From assembly GCA_016742095.1 (NCBI GenBank), contig JACVCJ010000018.1, positions 1 to 64,000 on the forward strand: a stretch of 64,000 bases of DNA, written 5' to 3'. This document shows positions 26,219 through 34,966 of the stretch, one piece after another. Origin of the DNA: Bacteroidia bacterium (GTDB lineage: Bacteria > Bacteroidota > Bacteroidia > CAIKAF01). Every line of letters begins with the position of its first letter. Position 1 is the first letter of the stretch. The notes under the pieces were generated by a model. It was given only the letters and a program-made list of their open reading frames with translations. It was not told the origin of the DNA and ran no database searches. The translations under genes were made by a program, and so were the position numbers.

Positions 26219-26608
26219 ATGAAATTCATACTCAAACTACTCATTACAGCCCTGAGTGTGGTAATATGCGCATGGCTGCTGCCGGGAGTTTCGTTCCCGG
26301 CCCTCGAACAGAACGACTGGCAATTCAGTGCCCTGCTGGGACCGCTGTTGTTTGCACTGGTACTGGCCCTGCTCAATACGTTCATAAAGCCGGTGCTCAA
26401 GGTGCTTACCTTTCCCATTACGCTGGTCACCTTCGGACTTTTCCTGCTGGTGATCAATGCGCTTATGATCGGTATTGCCGACTGGCTGCTGGATTCCATC
26501 GAGGTTACCTCGTTCTGGTGGGCCATTCTCTTCAGCATACTGCTCTGGGCGGTGAACGGACTGCTCGACAAAGTTCTGGGCCTCAACGAGGACGACCGCG
26601 AAGAGTAA
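26219..26608 (+). CDS. YvlD/phage-holin-4-like small membrane protein
   Basis: A 129 aa protein with four transmembrane helices and the family pattern GPLLFALVLALLNTFIKPVLKVLTFPITLVTFGLFLLVINALM, typical of the YvlD (DUF/Phage_holin_4_2) family. Despite the family name these are chromosomal housekeeping proteins of unknown role. The stop lies one base from the stop of the convergent amine oxidase gene. Confidence 0.85.
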   Translation: MKFILKLLITALSVVICAWLLPGVSFPALEQNDWQFSALLGPLLFALVLALLNTFIKPVLKVLTFPITLVTFGLFLLVINALMIGIADWLLDSIEVTSFWWAILFSILLWAVNGLLDKVLGLNEDDREE

Positions 26609-26609
26609 C

Positions 26610-27995
26610 TTACACCATACGGGCAGCGCTCTCTCCGGTTTCGAGGGCTCCTTCCATAAATCCCTGCCAGTCGGCCAGGTGTTCTCCCGCAAAGAAAATG
26701 CGGCCTTCCGGGGCCCACAGGGTTTCCCGTATGCCAAACCACTGCCCGGGCCGGTACATGGCATAGGCTCCGTACGAATACTTGTCCGTACCCCAGTAAT
26801 AGCGTGCTTCTTCCTGCAAAGACCGGCGACGCTCACGGAAAGCCGGTCTCAAAGTTTCCAGGAACATATCTCTGCGGTATGCTTCCGTCTGATTGTGCAG
26901 CAATTCGGCCTTATCGCCCGTGCTGTATGCGATGAGTGCTCCCGAACCAGGCATCTGGGCTTTGGTGGCATGGTATATATAATGACTGCAGGTATCGCTC
27001 ACCGCGCTGAAATCTTCTTCCCAGAACTTTTCACTGAAGGCAAAGGCATGCTTCTGTATACGGGCATATTGCAGGCTGCGCAGGGCCGTGCTTTTTTCTT
27101 CGCTGAGACCAGGTTCCCAGCCGATCTTCAGCACAGCGGGCGCAGGCAGGGTACATATAATATGGGTGCCGGTATAGGACTCTGTACCCGGGCGGGCGGT
27201 ACTTTCGCAATATATCGTATATTCATCGTTGCTGTACCGCACCTGTTTTACCAGTTTGCCCGTGAGTACCGTACCCGCATTTTCCACGCGCGACCGCAGG
27301 GTTTCAGCCAGACGTGTATTGCCGCCCTGTATCTTTTTATCCATCTGGTTACGGGTCGGTATATGGCCATAGTTCTCGGCATATTCGGCCAGTGCGGCAT
27401 ACGCGGATACATGACGCAGGTTTTCCCCGAAATCGGTACTGTCGTTCAGTTCATGTTTCCAGAGGTCGGGTTCGGGACATCCGTTCTCGCGCAGGTACGT
27501 ATACCAGTCATAGCTGTCGAAACGGCGGATGTATTCTTCGTCCTCCCGCCGCCCGTAAAAATTCTTCAGCAGGCCGTTCAGCTTCTCTGTCCAGTCCGGG
27601 CTGTAGATATCTTCTGCCGGCGGCGTATAGCTATTCTGCAGCAGCCGGGCGGTGCGCAAACTATTGTCGATCAGGGGCAACTCCAGTTCATCACAGAGCG
27701 TGAGCAGAGTACTGTGACTGTTTCCCACCCATTCGGCGCCGAGTTCCACCTGGTGCCCCGTTCTCATGGTATGTGTGCGTACCCGGCCGCCCACGCGGGT
27801 CTGCGCTTCGAGCAGTGTATAGGGTATCCCTCTTTTTTGCAGGGTATATGCAGCCGACAAACCGGCAAGTCCTCCGCCGAGGATCAGTACATGGGGCGAT
27901 CTGCCGATAAAAGGTGCGGCCATCAGGTCAGTGCCCAGGGCAGAGCCCAGGCCGGCCAGGCCCAGGGTTTTAATAAAGGTCCTACGGGTATTCAT
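26610..27995 (-). CDS. Flavin monoamine oxidase family protein
   Basis: A 461 aa FAD-dependent oxidase. A twin-arginine-like signal (MNTRRTFIKTLGLAGLGSALG) suggests export in folded form with its cofactor. The dinucleotide-binding motif VLILGGGLAGLSAAYTLQKRG (35-55) and the GGRVRTHTMRTGHQVELGAEWVG segment are diagnostic. The C-terminal FAD contact GRIFFAGEHLADWQGFMEGALETGESAA is intact. Likely oxidises amines or L-amino acids in the periplasm; the substrate is unknown. It converges with a YvlD-like gene with one base between stops. Confidence 0.9.
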   Translation of the reverse strand: MNTRRTFIKTLGLAGLGSALGTDLMAAPFIGRSPHVLILGGGLAGLSAAYTLQKRGIPYTLLEAQTRVGGRVRTHTMRTGHQVELGAEWVGNSHSTLLTLCDELELPLIDNSLRTARLLQNSYTPPAEDIYSPDWTEKLNGLLKNFYGRREDEEYIRRFDSYDWYTYLRENGCPEPDLWKHELNDSTDFGENLRHVSAYAALAEYAENYGHIPTRNQMDKKIQGGNTRLAETLRSRVENAGTVLTGKLVKQVRYSNDEYTIYCESTARPGTESYTGTHIICTLPAPAVLKIGWEPGLSEEKSTALRSLQYARIQKHAFAFSEKFWEEDFSAVSDTCSHYIYHATKAQMPGSGALIAYSTGDKAELLHNQTEAYRRDMFLETLRPAFRERRRSLQEEARYYWGTDKYSYGAYAMYRPGQWFGIRETLWAPEGRIFFAGEHLADWQGFMEGALETGESAARMV

Positions 27996-28150
27996 TGAGG
28001 TTTAAGGATTTAAGGCCAAGATAACCAAAAAAACATACAAATACTTTTCGCCGCATTTATTAAAGGACTTGTTACAAAAGGCCGGGCGCTTCTTTCAGAG
28101 GCCCCGGGCCAGACGGGTATATTTTGCTGCTTTGCAGGTAAAAACCGACA

Positions 28151-28600
28151 ATGCAGATCCATTTCTACTCCGGCGTCCCCCGCTTTCGTTCCCTCTTTTT
28201 TGCCCTGCTGTGCATACTGGCAGGCAGCAGTCTGTATGCCCAGGATAACGCCGCCGACAGTACGGCCAAAGCCCGGCCGAAGGTAAAGCCGGCCCTGTTC
28301 GACGGCAGCGTGATCGTCGGGTATGTAGACAAAGGCGCTTTCCTGAACTTTACAGGGCCCAATATCAATATGAGCATCGGGAGATCGCGGATCGTGCTGG
28401 GCATGCTGCCCTCCCTGCGCTTTAAAAAAGACCATTCCCCCGTGCGCAATTCCCTGGTCACACCCAACCTGGGCGCAGGCATTACATATAGTTACGGGCG
28501 CATTATTGCCATACAGATTCCCGTTTACTACAACACCAAAACAGCTACCAGTAACGGCCGCTGGGAAGTAGGCATAGGCCTGGGCGTACGGCTCAAATAA
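28151..28600 (+). CDS. Small exported protein of unknown function
   Basis: A 149 aa protein with a signal peptide (about 15-31, ending SLYA before QDN). The mature part has alternating hydrophobic strands (SVIVGYVDKGAFLNFTGPNINMSIG, GAGITYSYGRIIAIQIPVYYN) and ends in a strand GLGVRLK, reminiscent of a very small outer-membrane barrel or a fragment of one. No family recognised. Confidence 0.65.
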   Translation: MQIHFYSGVPRFRSLFFALLCILAGSSLYAQDNAADSTAKARPKVKPALFDGSVIVGYVDKGAFLNFTGPNINMSIGRSRIVLGMLPSLRFKKDHSPVRNSLVTPNLGAGITYSYGRIIAIQIPVYYNTKTATSNGRWEVGIGLGVRLK

Positions 28601-28630
28601 AAAAAGGCCTCCCCTTTCGGAGAAGCCTTT
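28598..28630. terminator. Bidirectional terminator between the small exported protein and pruA
   Basis: Arms AAAGGCCTCC and GGAGAAGCCTTT pair with a two-base bulge. On the minus strand a T-rich run (plus-strand A residues 28598-28605) follows, so it is the terminator of pruA. Confidence 0.65.
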
Positions 28631-28648
28631 CCTTACTGAACTAAGGTA

Positions 28649-30277
28649 TTATTTTTCGGGTTCCAGGAAGGGGTAGCGGTAATCTACCGGTGGAACGAAT
28701 GTTTCTTTAATGGTACGCGGACTGAGCCATTTGTACAGGTTGATCCTGGAACCTGCCTTATCGTTGGTACCGCTGCCCCGGGCTCCGCCGAAAGGCTGCT
28801 GACCTACCACGGCACCGGTCGGCTTATCGTTTATGTAGAAGTTACCGGCCGATTGTTTCAGTTTTTGCGTGGCCAGGGTAATGGCATAGCGGTCGGTGGC
28901 CAGTATCGCACCTGTAAGTGCGTAGATAGACGTGCTGTCCACGATCTCCAGCGTTTTTTCAAATTCGGCCGCAGGATATACGTAAATGGTAAGCACCGGA
29001 CCGAACAGCTCTTCGCACATGGTCACATAGTTCGGATCTTCGGTACGGATCACCGTAGGCTGAATAAAGTAGCCCTTGCTCTTGTCGTAGGTACCGCCCG
29101 CCACGATCTCGGCGCCGTCGGCCCTGGCACGGTCGATGAAACCGGCCAGTTTATCAAAGGACTTTTCGTCGATCACGGCATTGATGAAATTACCGAGATC
29201 TTCGGTCCCGCCCACTTTAAAGCTGCCCAGGTCGCGGATAAGGCCGGCCTTTACCTCTTCCCACATATTGTCGGGGATATAGGCACGTGAAGCAGCGCTG
29301 CACTTCTGGCCCTGGTATTCGAACGCTCCGCGCGAAAGTGCGGTAATGACCTCCTGCGGATCGGCCGAAGCATGGGCCACCACAAAGTCCTTACCACCGG
29401 TTTCGCCCACGATACGCGGGTAAGAATGGTATTTGTGAATATTGTTGCCGATGGTCTTCCAGATGTTCTGGAACACTTCGGTAGAACCTGTAAAGTGAAT
29501 ACCGGCAAACTGCGGATGGCTAAAGATCACATCAGCCGCATCCGGGCCGGAAGGATAAATGAGGTTGATGACACCGTCGGGCAGACCCGCCGCCTTAAAG
29601 ATCTTCATAAGCACATGGGCCGAATATACCTGGGTATTGCTCGGTTTCCACACTACCACGTTGCCGCCCATAGACGAGGACGTGGGCAGGTTACCGGCAA
29701 TGGCCGTAAAGTTGAACGGTGTAAGTGCGTATACAAAACCTTCGAGCGGGCGCCATTCCAGGCGGTTCCACATACCGGGGCCGCTCTCGGGCTGTTCGGC
29801 ATATATCTCACTCATATACTGCACATTGAAACGCAGGAAGTCGATAATTTCGCAGGCGCTGTCGATCTCGGCCTGGTAGGCGCTTTTCGACTGACCCAGC
29901 ATGGTGGCGGCATTCAGTTCGGCACGGTAAGGACCGGCGATCAGATCGGCCATTTTCAGGAAGATGCTCATGCGGTGTTCCCAGGGCATCTGCTCCCATT
30001 TGCTTTTGGCGGCCAGGGCGGCATCAATGGCACGGGTAACGTCTTCCTTGCTGCTCTTGTAAAAATACCCCAGGGTGTGGGCATGATCGTGCGGGGGTGA
30101 AATACGTACCTTCTGTTCGTTACGTACTTCCTCGCCGCCTATGAACATAGGTATGTCCCGTACTTCGGCGCGCATTTCGGCCAGTTTGGCCTGCAGGGCT
30201 TTTCTTTCCGGGCTGCCCGGGGCATACGATCTAACCGGTTCGTTCTTAGCTACCGGCACTTTATAATGACCACTCAT
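28649..30277 (-). CDS. pruA: L-glutamate gamma-semialdehyde dehydrogenase
   Basis: A 542 aa aldehyde dehydrogenase of the P5C type, catalysing the second step of proline breakdown (glutamate semialdehyde to glutamate, NAD+-dependent). The general base E292 lies in VGETGGKDFVV and the nucleophile C326 in YQGQKCSAASR, a motif specific to this subfamily. Also visible: TPFNFTAIAGNLPTSSSMGGN (188-206) and FTGSTEVF (262-269). Length matches the stand-alone form. No proline dehydrogenase gene adjoins it. The 177 bp upstream of the start carry an unusual heptamer repeat. Confidence 0.95.
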   Translation of the reverse strand: MSGHYKVPVAKNEPVRSYAPGSPERKALQAKLAEMRAEVRDIPMFIGGEEVRNEQKVRISPPHDHAHTLGYFYKSSKEDVTRAIDAALAAKSKWEQMPWEHRMSIFLKMADLIAGPYRAELNAATMLGQSKSAYQAEIDSACEIIDFLRFNVQYMSEIYAEQPESGPGMWNRLEWRPLEGFVYALTPFNFTAIAGNLPTSSSMGGNVVVWKPSNTQVYSAHVLMKIFKAAGLPDGVINLIYPSGPDAADVIFSHPQFAGIHFTGSTEVFQNIWKTIGNNIHKYHSYPRIVGETGGKDFVVAHASADPQEVITALSRGAFEYQGQKCSAASRAYIPDNMWEEVKAGLIRDLGSFKVGGTEDLGNFINAVIDEKSFDKLAGFIDRARADGAEIVAGGTYDKSKGYFIQPTVIRTEDPNYVTMCEELFGPVLTIYVYPAAEFEKTLEIVDSTSIYALTGAILATDRYAITLATQKLKQSAGNFYINDKPTGAVVGQQPFGGARGSGTNDKAGSRINLYKWLSPRTIKETFVPPVDYRYPFLEPEK

Positions 30278-30379
30278 CTGTTTAAATTTTGGTGCAAAGA
30301 TAACCTTTTGAATACAAATAAATAGGCAAAACGCCCATAAGTGCGGACTATACCTTTATAAGTAATTGTTACCATGGGG

Positions 30380-30447
30380 AGTCCGGAAGTCCGAAGTCCG
30401 ATAGTCTGAAGTCCGATAGTCTGAAGTCCGATAGTCCGATAGTCCGA
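30380..30447. repeat. Degenerate heptamer tandem repeat
   Basis: About nine units of AGTCCGA or AGTCTGA, several with an added T, run without interruption in the gap between apaG and pruA. It lies 103 bp upstream of the pruA start on the minus strand. Such unit numbers often vary between strains. No terminator hairpin with a T-run is seen here. Confidence 0.85.
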
Positions 30448-30454
30448 AACAGGA

Positions 30455-30844
30455 TTAGTTGCCTTTCCAGGGTACTTCCATGCGGAATTCGGGGATATCC
30501 ACCATCAGGTTCTCGTGTGTTTCGAGGTCCTGCATCAGGTAGGAGCCTTCCATGAGGCCCAGGTCGGTGGTAAAATTACAGCCGCTTTCGTAGGTAAAAT
30601 GATCGCCGGGGTGCAGTACGGGCTGCTGCCCGATAACGCCGGAACCTTCCACCTCGCGGAATTCGCCGCTGCTGTCGGTGATCTGCCAGTGCCTGTAGAG
30701 CAGCTGCAGAACACGGTTGCTTTTGTTCTCGATCGTAATGAAATACCGGAAAAAGTAAAAATGCCGGCGCGGATCGCTCTGTTCGGGATCGTACTGGGTT
30801 CGAACGCTCACGTTCACGTCTTTTGTAAGTCGGGCCTGTGTCAT
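30455..30844 (-). CDS. apaG: ApaG-domain protein
   Basis: A 129 aa protein of the ApaG family, annotated as a Co2+/Mg2+ efflux-associated protein. The beta-sandwich pattern is clear: FFRYFITIENKSNRVLQLLYRHWQITDSSG (31-60), VEGSGVIGQQPVLHPGDHFTYESGC (65-89) and GLMEGSYLM (96-104), matching the usual 125-130 aa length. Its ATG overlaps the stop of the upstream plug-protein gene (ATGA), so the two genes are translationally coupled. Confidence 0.93.
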   Translation of the reverse strand: MTQARLTKDVNVSVRTQYDPEQSDPRRHFYFFRYFITIENKSNRVLQLLYRHWQITDSSGEFREVEGSGVIGQQPVLHPGDHFTYESGCNFTTDLGLMEGSYLMQDLETHENLMVDIPEFRMEVPWKGN

Positions 30845-32112
30845 CTGTCCAGAATGGTATTAAATGCAGCTACGCCGATGAGGCGGTCGTTGCGTTGATA
30901 TCGGTCACGGTAATATACCAGCACCACGTACGTATTTTCGGTACGGGCAAAATCGCCCTCGAATTTGCGTGTATGGCTGTAGCTGGCATAGGGACTCGTG
31001 TTCAGAAACATAAAGTTATAATAGCCGGTCTTGAGCTTTTTCTCCAGGAAGAACTCACGGCGGTCGTAGTCGTAATCCATCTTCCATTCGGGCGAAAGCT
31101 GGTAGTTGGACATCTGTCCCATTACGTACACGTCGCCCATTCCCTGCGGACTTTCGTCGTAGGCCAGGGCAAAGCGTACATAGCTGTAATCGCCGTCGGT
31201 ATTGTTGTTAAAACCGTCGCGGGTCTCTATGTAATACACCCCGTTCAGGTCCGGCAGGGGCGAATATTCCGTATTCCCTCGCGAAGGCAGGGCAAACAGC
31301 TGCGAATAGGCCAGGCCGTTCTTTTCGGTAAGTTCGCGGGTAATATTGGTCTTCTGCCGCAGGGTACGCAGGTCCAGGAAGCGCCATTCATTGCCCCCGG
31401 GGAAGGTGGCCGAGTTATCCAGGTTATCGAAGGTAAGCTGTGTACCTACCTGTATGGCCGGTTTTACACCACGGCGGGCATTGTCTTCGCGGCCGTCCTG
31501 CAATATGTCCACAAAAATGTCCATACGCGGGTTCACGTTCTGTATAGCGGCCAGGTCCATTTCGAACACCACGTCCTGCGAGCTGAGGCGCAGTTCGGCA
31601 TTAATGGCATCGCGGGTGCGGCCGGTAATGTTCAGCAGGGGCTCCACCACGCGGAAGCGTTTTACAAAAACGGTATCGGTATTATCGTACTGGCGGAACA
31701 CCACCAGCGCGTAGTTGCCGCTCATCTTGGGCCGCATATCGGCATTGGGAAAATCGATGGAATAATGCGTGTACGACTGTTTGGTACCCATGGAAAAATC
31801 CATCTGGGTGATATTGGCCTGCATAAAACCGTTCAGGTACATGATGGGTTCCAGGGGCGAAGGCGTCCAGTCGTAATTGCACATCACCATGGTATAGTTA
31901 TACACGTCGCTGCCGGCATTCAGGTCATCGAAATGCAGGGAAAAGGTCTCGGCGGAGTGCAGCTGTACAAAAGGCACCATGGAAGGTTTGCCCTCGCGCA
32001 GCAGCTGAACGGTGGCTATGTTGTCCTTATATATACTGTCACGGAACACACGGGCCTCCAGCAGGGCCGGCGAAGTAACAGCGAGCAGTAACAGGGCGAA
32101 ACGGTATAACAT
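30841..32112 (-). CDS. T9SS plug-domain protein (DUF5103)
   Basis: An exported protein of the DUF5103 / type IX secretion plug family: conserved parts include NIATVQLLREGKPSMVPFVQL, MVMCNYDWTPSPLEPIMYLNGF, SGNYALVVFRQYDNTDTVFVKRF and YYNFMFLN. Members are thought to cap the SprA translocon during secretion. I start at 32112, which gives a normal signal peptide (MLYRFALLLLAVTSPALLEA) and about 423 residues; ATGs at 32130 and 32151 are alternatives, and the longer frame to 32346 would overlap the nqrA promoter. It is divergent from nqrA and coupled to apaG. Confidence 0.85.
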   Translation of the reverse strand: MLYRFALLLLAVTSPALLEARVFRDSIYKDNIATVQLLREGKPSMVPFVQLHSAETFSLHFDDLNAGSDVYNYTMVMCNYDWTPSPLEPIMYLNGFMQANITQMDFSMGTKQSYTHYSIDFPNADMRPKMSGNYALVVFRQYDNTDTVFVKRFRVVEPLLNITGRTRDAINAELRLSSQDVVFEMDLAAIQNVNPRMDIFVDILQDGREDNARRGVKPAIQVGTQLTFDNLDNSATFPGGNEWRFLDLRTLRQKTNITRELTEKNGLAYSQLFALPSRGNTEYSPLPDLNGVYYIETRDGFNNNTDGDYSYVRFALAYDESPQGMGDVYVMGQMSNYQLSPEWKMDYDYDRREFFLEKKLKTGYYNFMFLNTSPYASYSHTRKFEGDFARTENTYVVLVYYRDRYQRNDRLIGVAAFNTILDR

Positions 32113-32289
32113 AGGACAATATAACTCCATTTTTCGGTTTAGCGTATACATGAGGGTAAAAGTAGGGTATCCGGGGCATATTAAAAAACAGGCCGGCGTT
32201 AAACAAATGGTAAAAAAAAGCCCTGCGGGAAACACATCGCATAAAAAGGGGATGCATTGGGTATCCGCCCGCAATTTTTGGGGATATTT

Positions 32290-32323
32290 TTGTTCTTTTC
32301 CAATAAAAAAATGTGTACGTTTG
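32290..32323 (+). promoter_or_regulatory. Promoter of the nqr operon
   Basis: TTG at 32290-32292 and TACGTTTG at 32316-32323 fit the Bacteroidota consensus, though the 23 bp spacer is slightly long. It gives a leader of about 30 nt before nqrA. Confidence 0.55.
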
Positions 32324-32361
32324 CCGCAAAATAATCTACCAAACAACGTATGTAAAAGCGT

Positions 32362-33711
32362 ATGGGGAAGTCAATAAAAATAAAGAAAGGGCTTGATATC
32401 CGGTTGATTGGCGAAGCTGAGAAAGTAACGGTATCTCCCGATTCGGTGGACTCAGTGGTCATCCGTCCTACGGATTTTCATGCACTCGTTCCGAAATGTC
32501 TGGTAAATCCCGGCGATGTTGTAAAAGCCGGAACACCTCTGTTTTTCAGCAAGAAACACCCTGAAATCCAGTTCTGTTCACCGGTAAGCGGCGAAGTGAC
32601 CGAGGTAGTACGCGGTGCCAAGCGCAAGCTGATGGCCATTCGCATACTGGCCGACAAGGAAACACAGTACCAGCAGGCAAACGTACCTTCTGCCGAAGGC
32701 GCCTCCCGCGAAGAACTGATCGCAGCGCTCTGTGCCAACGGTCTGTGGCCGTACATCAGGCAGCGTCCGTTCGACGTGATCGCAAACCCGAACGTAGCGC
32801 CCAAAGCGATCTACATTTCGGCCTTCGACAGCAATCCGCTGGCTCCGGACCTCGATTTTGCCCTGCAGGGTTATGGTACGGAATTCCAGAAAGGTCTGGA
32901 CGTCCTGGCCAAATTAGCCCCGGTAAACCTTACCGTGCATACCTCACGTACCAAGAGTGAGATATTCCTGAAAGCTAAAAACGTTGATATTCATACGATC
33001 TCCGGTCCGCACCCGAGCGGGAACACCGGGGTACAGATCCACCACATTTCACCGGTGAACAAAGGCGAGGTGGTATGGACAGTAAACCCGCAGGACGTAG
33101 TGATCATCGGCCGCCTCTTTACCGAGAACCGCTACAATGCCCTGCGCGTGGTGGCCATTACCGGCAGCGAGGTCACACGCCGCCGCTATGCCAAAGCCAT
33201 TACCGGCGTGCCCATGCGTGCCCTGCTGAGCGGCAACCTGAACCACGAGAACAATGTACGCATCATCAGCGGCAATGTACTCAGCGGTACCAAAGAGAGC
33301 ATCGACGGCAACCTGGGCTTTTACGACAGCCAGGTGACCGTGATCCCCGAAGGGTACGAACCCGAACTGTTCGGCTGGGCCCTGCCCGGTTTCGGCAAGT
33401 TCTCGCTGAACCGCTCCTTCTTCTCCTGGCTTATGCCCGGTAAAAAATATACCCTGGATACCAACCAGCACGGCGAAGAGCGCGCCTTTGTGGTATCCGG
33501 CGAATACGAGAAGGTATTTCCCATGAACATTTACCCCGTGTACCTGCTGAAATCGATACTGGCCAACGATATCGAACGCATGGAACAACTGGGTATCTAC
33601 GAAGTGGCCCCCGAAGATTTCGCCCTGTGCGAGTTTGTATGTACATCCAAGATCGAGACACAGAGCATCGTGCGTAAGGGTCTGGACTTTGTAATGTCGG
33701 AAACCGAATAA
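32362..33711 (+). CDS. nqrA: Na+-translocating NADH:quinone reductase subunit A
   Basis: A 449 aa peripheral subunit of the sodium-pumping NADH:quinone oxidoreductase. It starts MGKSIKIKKGLDIRLIGEAE, the usual NqrA opening, followed by the barrel-sandwich part FHALVPKCLVNPGDVVKAGTPLFFSKKHP. It binds quinone and contacts NqrB. It is the first gene of a complete nqrABCDEF run on the plus strand, 28 bp before nqrB. Confidence 0.97.
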   Translation: MGKSIKIKKGLDIRLIGEAEKVTVSPDSVDSVVIRPTDFHALVPKCLVNPGDVVKAGTPLFFSKKHPEIQFCSPVSGEVTEVVRGAKRKLMAIRILADKETQYQQANVPSAEGASREELIAALCANGLWPYIRQRPFDVIANPNVAPKAIYISAFDSNPLAPDLDFALQGYGTEFQKGLDVLAKLAPVNLTVHTSRTKSEIFLKAKNVDIHTISGPHPSGNTGVQIHHISPVNKGEVVWTVNPQDVVIIGRLFTENRYNALRVVAITGSEVTRRRYAKAITGVPMRALLSGNLNHENNVRIISGNVLSGTKESIDGNLGFYDSQVTVIPEGYEPELFGWALPGFGKFSLNRSFFSWLMPGKKYTLDTNQHGEERAFVVSGEYEKVFPMNIYPVYLLKSILANDIERMEQLGIYEVAPEDFALCEFVCTSKIETQSIVRKGLDFVMSETE

Positions 33712-33739
33712 TAATTAACGTAAAACGAAATAAATACAA

Positions 33740-34966
33740 GTGAAAGCGTTACGTAATTTCATGGAAAAGAAACTGGAACCCAGCTTTAAAGAGGGGGGAA
33801 AGCTTCACAAATTCTGGCCACTTTATGATGGTTTCGCTACCTTCCTGTTCGTACCTGGTCACGTGACCCACAACGGGGTGCATGTACGCGACTCCATCGA
33901 CCTGAAACGCACCATGTCCGTGGTGATCCTGGCCCTGGTACCCTGCCTGCTGTTCGGTATGTACAATACCGGTTACCAGCATTTCCTGGCACTGGGACAG
34001 ACGCCGGAACTCGGGGCCAGCTTTTTATACGGCCTCCTCAAGGTACTGCCCATCGTGGTGGTTTCCTATGCGGTAGGTCTGGGTATCGAATTTGCCTTCT
34101 GCATCATTAAAAAACACCCGATCAGCGAAGGTTACCTCGTTTCGGGCATATTGATCCCCCTGGTACTCCCCGCCGATATTCCGCTCTGGATGGTAGCCCT
34201 GGCCGCCGCCTTTGCCGTGATCATCGGGAAAGAGATCTTCGGCGGTACCGGTATGAACGTGCTGAACGTGGCCCTGGTGGCCCGCGCCTTCCTGTTCTTT
34301 GCCTATCCTACCTATATGAGCGGTGATATGTGGGTTTCCATGAACGACCGCAACGGGTACGAAGTGATCAAAGAAGGTCTCGTGGACGGTTATTCCGGTT
34401 CCACCCTGCTGGGACAGGTAGCCGACGCCGGCTTTAACGGCACCTTTAAGAACGTGGCGGGCGCCGATATCACAAGTACCGTGTTCAGCGATGCCTTCTT
34501 CGGGTTTATTCCCGGTTCTATCGGAGAGACCTCTACCCTGGCCTGTCTCATCGGTGCAGCTATCCTGATCATCAGCGGTATCGGCAGCTGGAGAATTATC
34601 TTCTCTACCTTCCTGGGCGCCTATGCCATCGGACTGCTCTTTAATGCAGTGGCAGGCAGCAATGCCTACATGGCCATGCCGGCCCATTACCACCTGGTAT
34701 TCGGCGGACTTGCCTTCGGTGCCGTATACATGGCCACCGACCCGGTCTCGGCCGCACAGACCAAACTCGGAAAGCTCATCTACGGCTTCGGTATCGGGGC
34801 CTTTGCAGTGATCATCCGCGTGGTGAACCCGGCCTACCCCGAAGGTGTAATGCTTTCGATCCTGTTCTTCAACGTAATGGCTCCCATTATCGATTACTTT
34901 GTGGTACAGTCTAACATCAACAAAAGAGTTAAACGTTTTAAATTAGCTTCCAATGGCGTTAAATAA
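33740..34966 (+). CDS. nqrB: Na+-translocating NADH:quinone reductase subunit B
   Basis: A 408 aa membrane subunit with about ten helices, holding riboflavin and covalent FMN and forming the sodium path. The FMN-bearing Thr is expected in DGYSGSTLLGQ (near residue 224). I use a GTG start at 33740 because it yields MKALRNFMEKKLEPSF, the conserved N-terminus in this phylum; the ATG at 33761 would truncate it. Its 3' end overlaps nqrC by 14 bp. Confidence 0.96.
   Translation: MKALRNFMEKKLEPSFKEGGKLHKFWPLYDGFATFLFVPGHVTHNGVHVRDSIDLKRTMSVVILALVPCLLFGMYNTGYQHFLALGQTPELGASFLYGLLKVLPIVVVSYAVGLGIEFAFCIIKKHPISEGYLVSGILIPLVLPADIPLWMVALAAAFAVIIGKEIFGGTGMNVLNVALVARAFLFFAYPTYMSGDMWVSMNDRNGYEVIKEGLVDGYSGSTLLGQVADAGFNGTFKNVAGADITSTVFSDAFFGFIPGSIGETSTLACLIGAAILIISGIGSWRIIFSTFLGAYAIGLLFNAVAGSNAYMAMPAHYHLVFGGLAFGAVYMATDPVSAAQTKLGKLIYGFGIGAFAVIIRVVNPAYPEGVMLSILFFNVMAPIIDYFVVQSNINKRVKRFKLASNGVK

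Noticed and set aside
26219..26608. Phage holin
   Set aside because: The match is to the chromosomal YvlD group with no lysis genes nearby.
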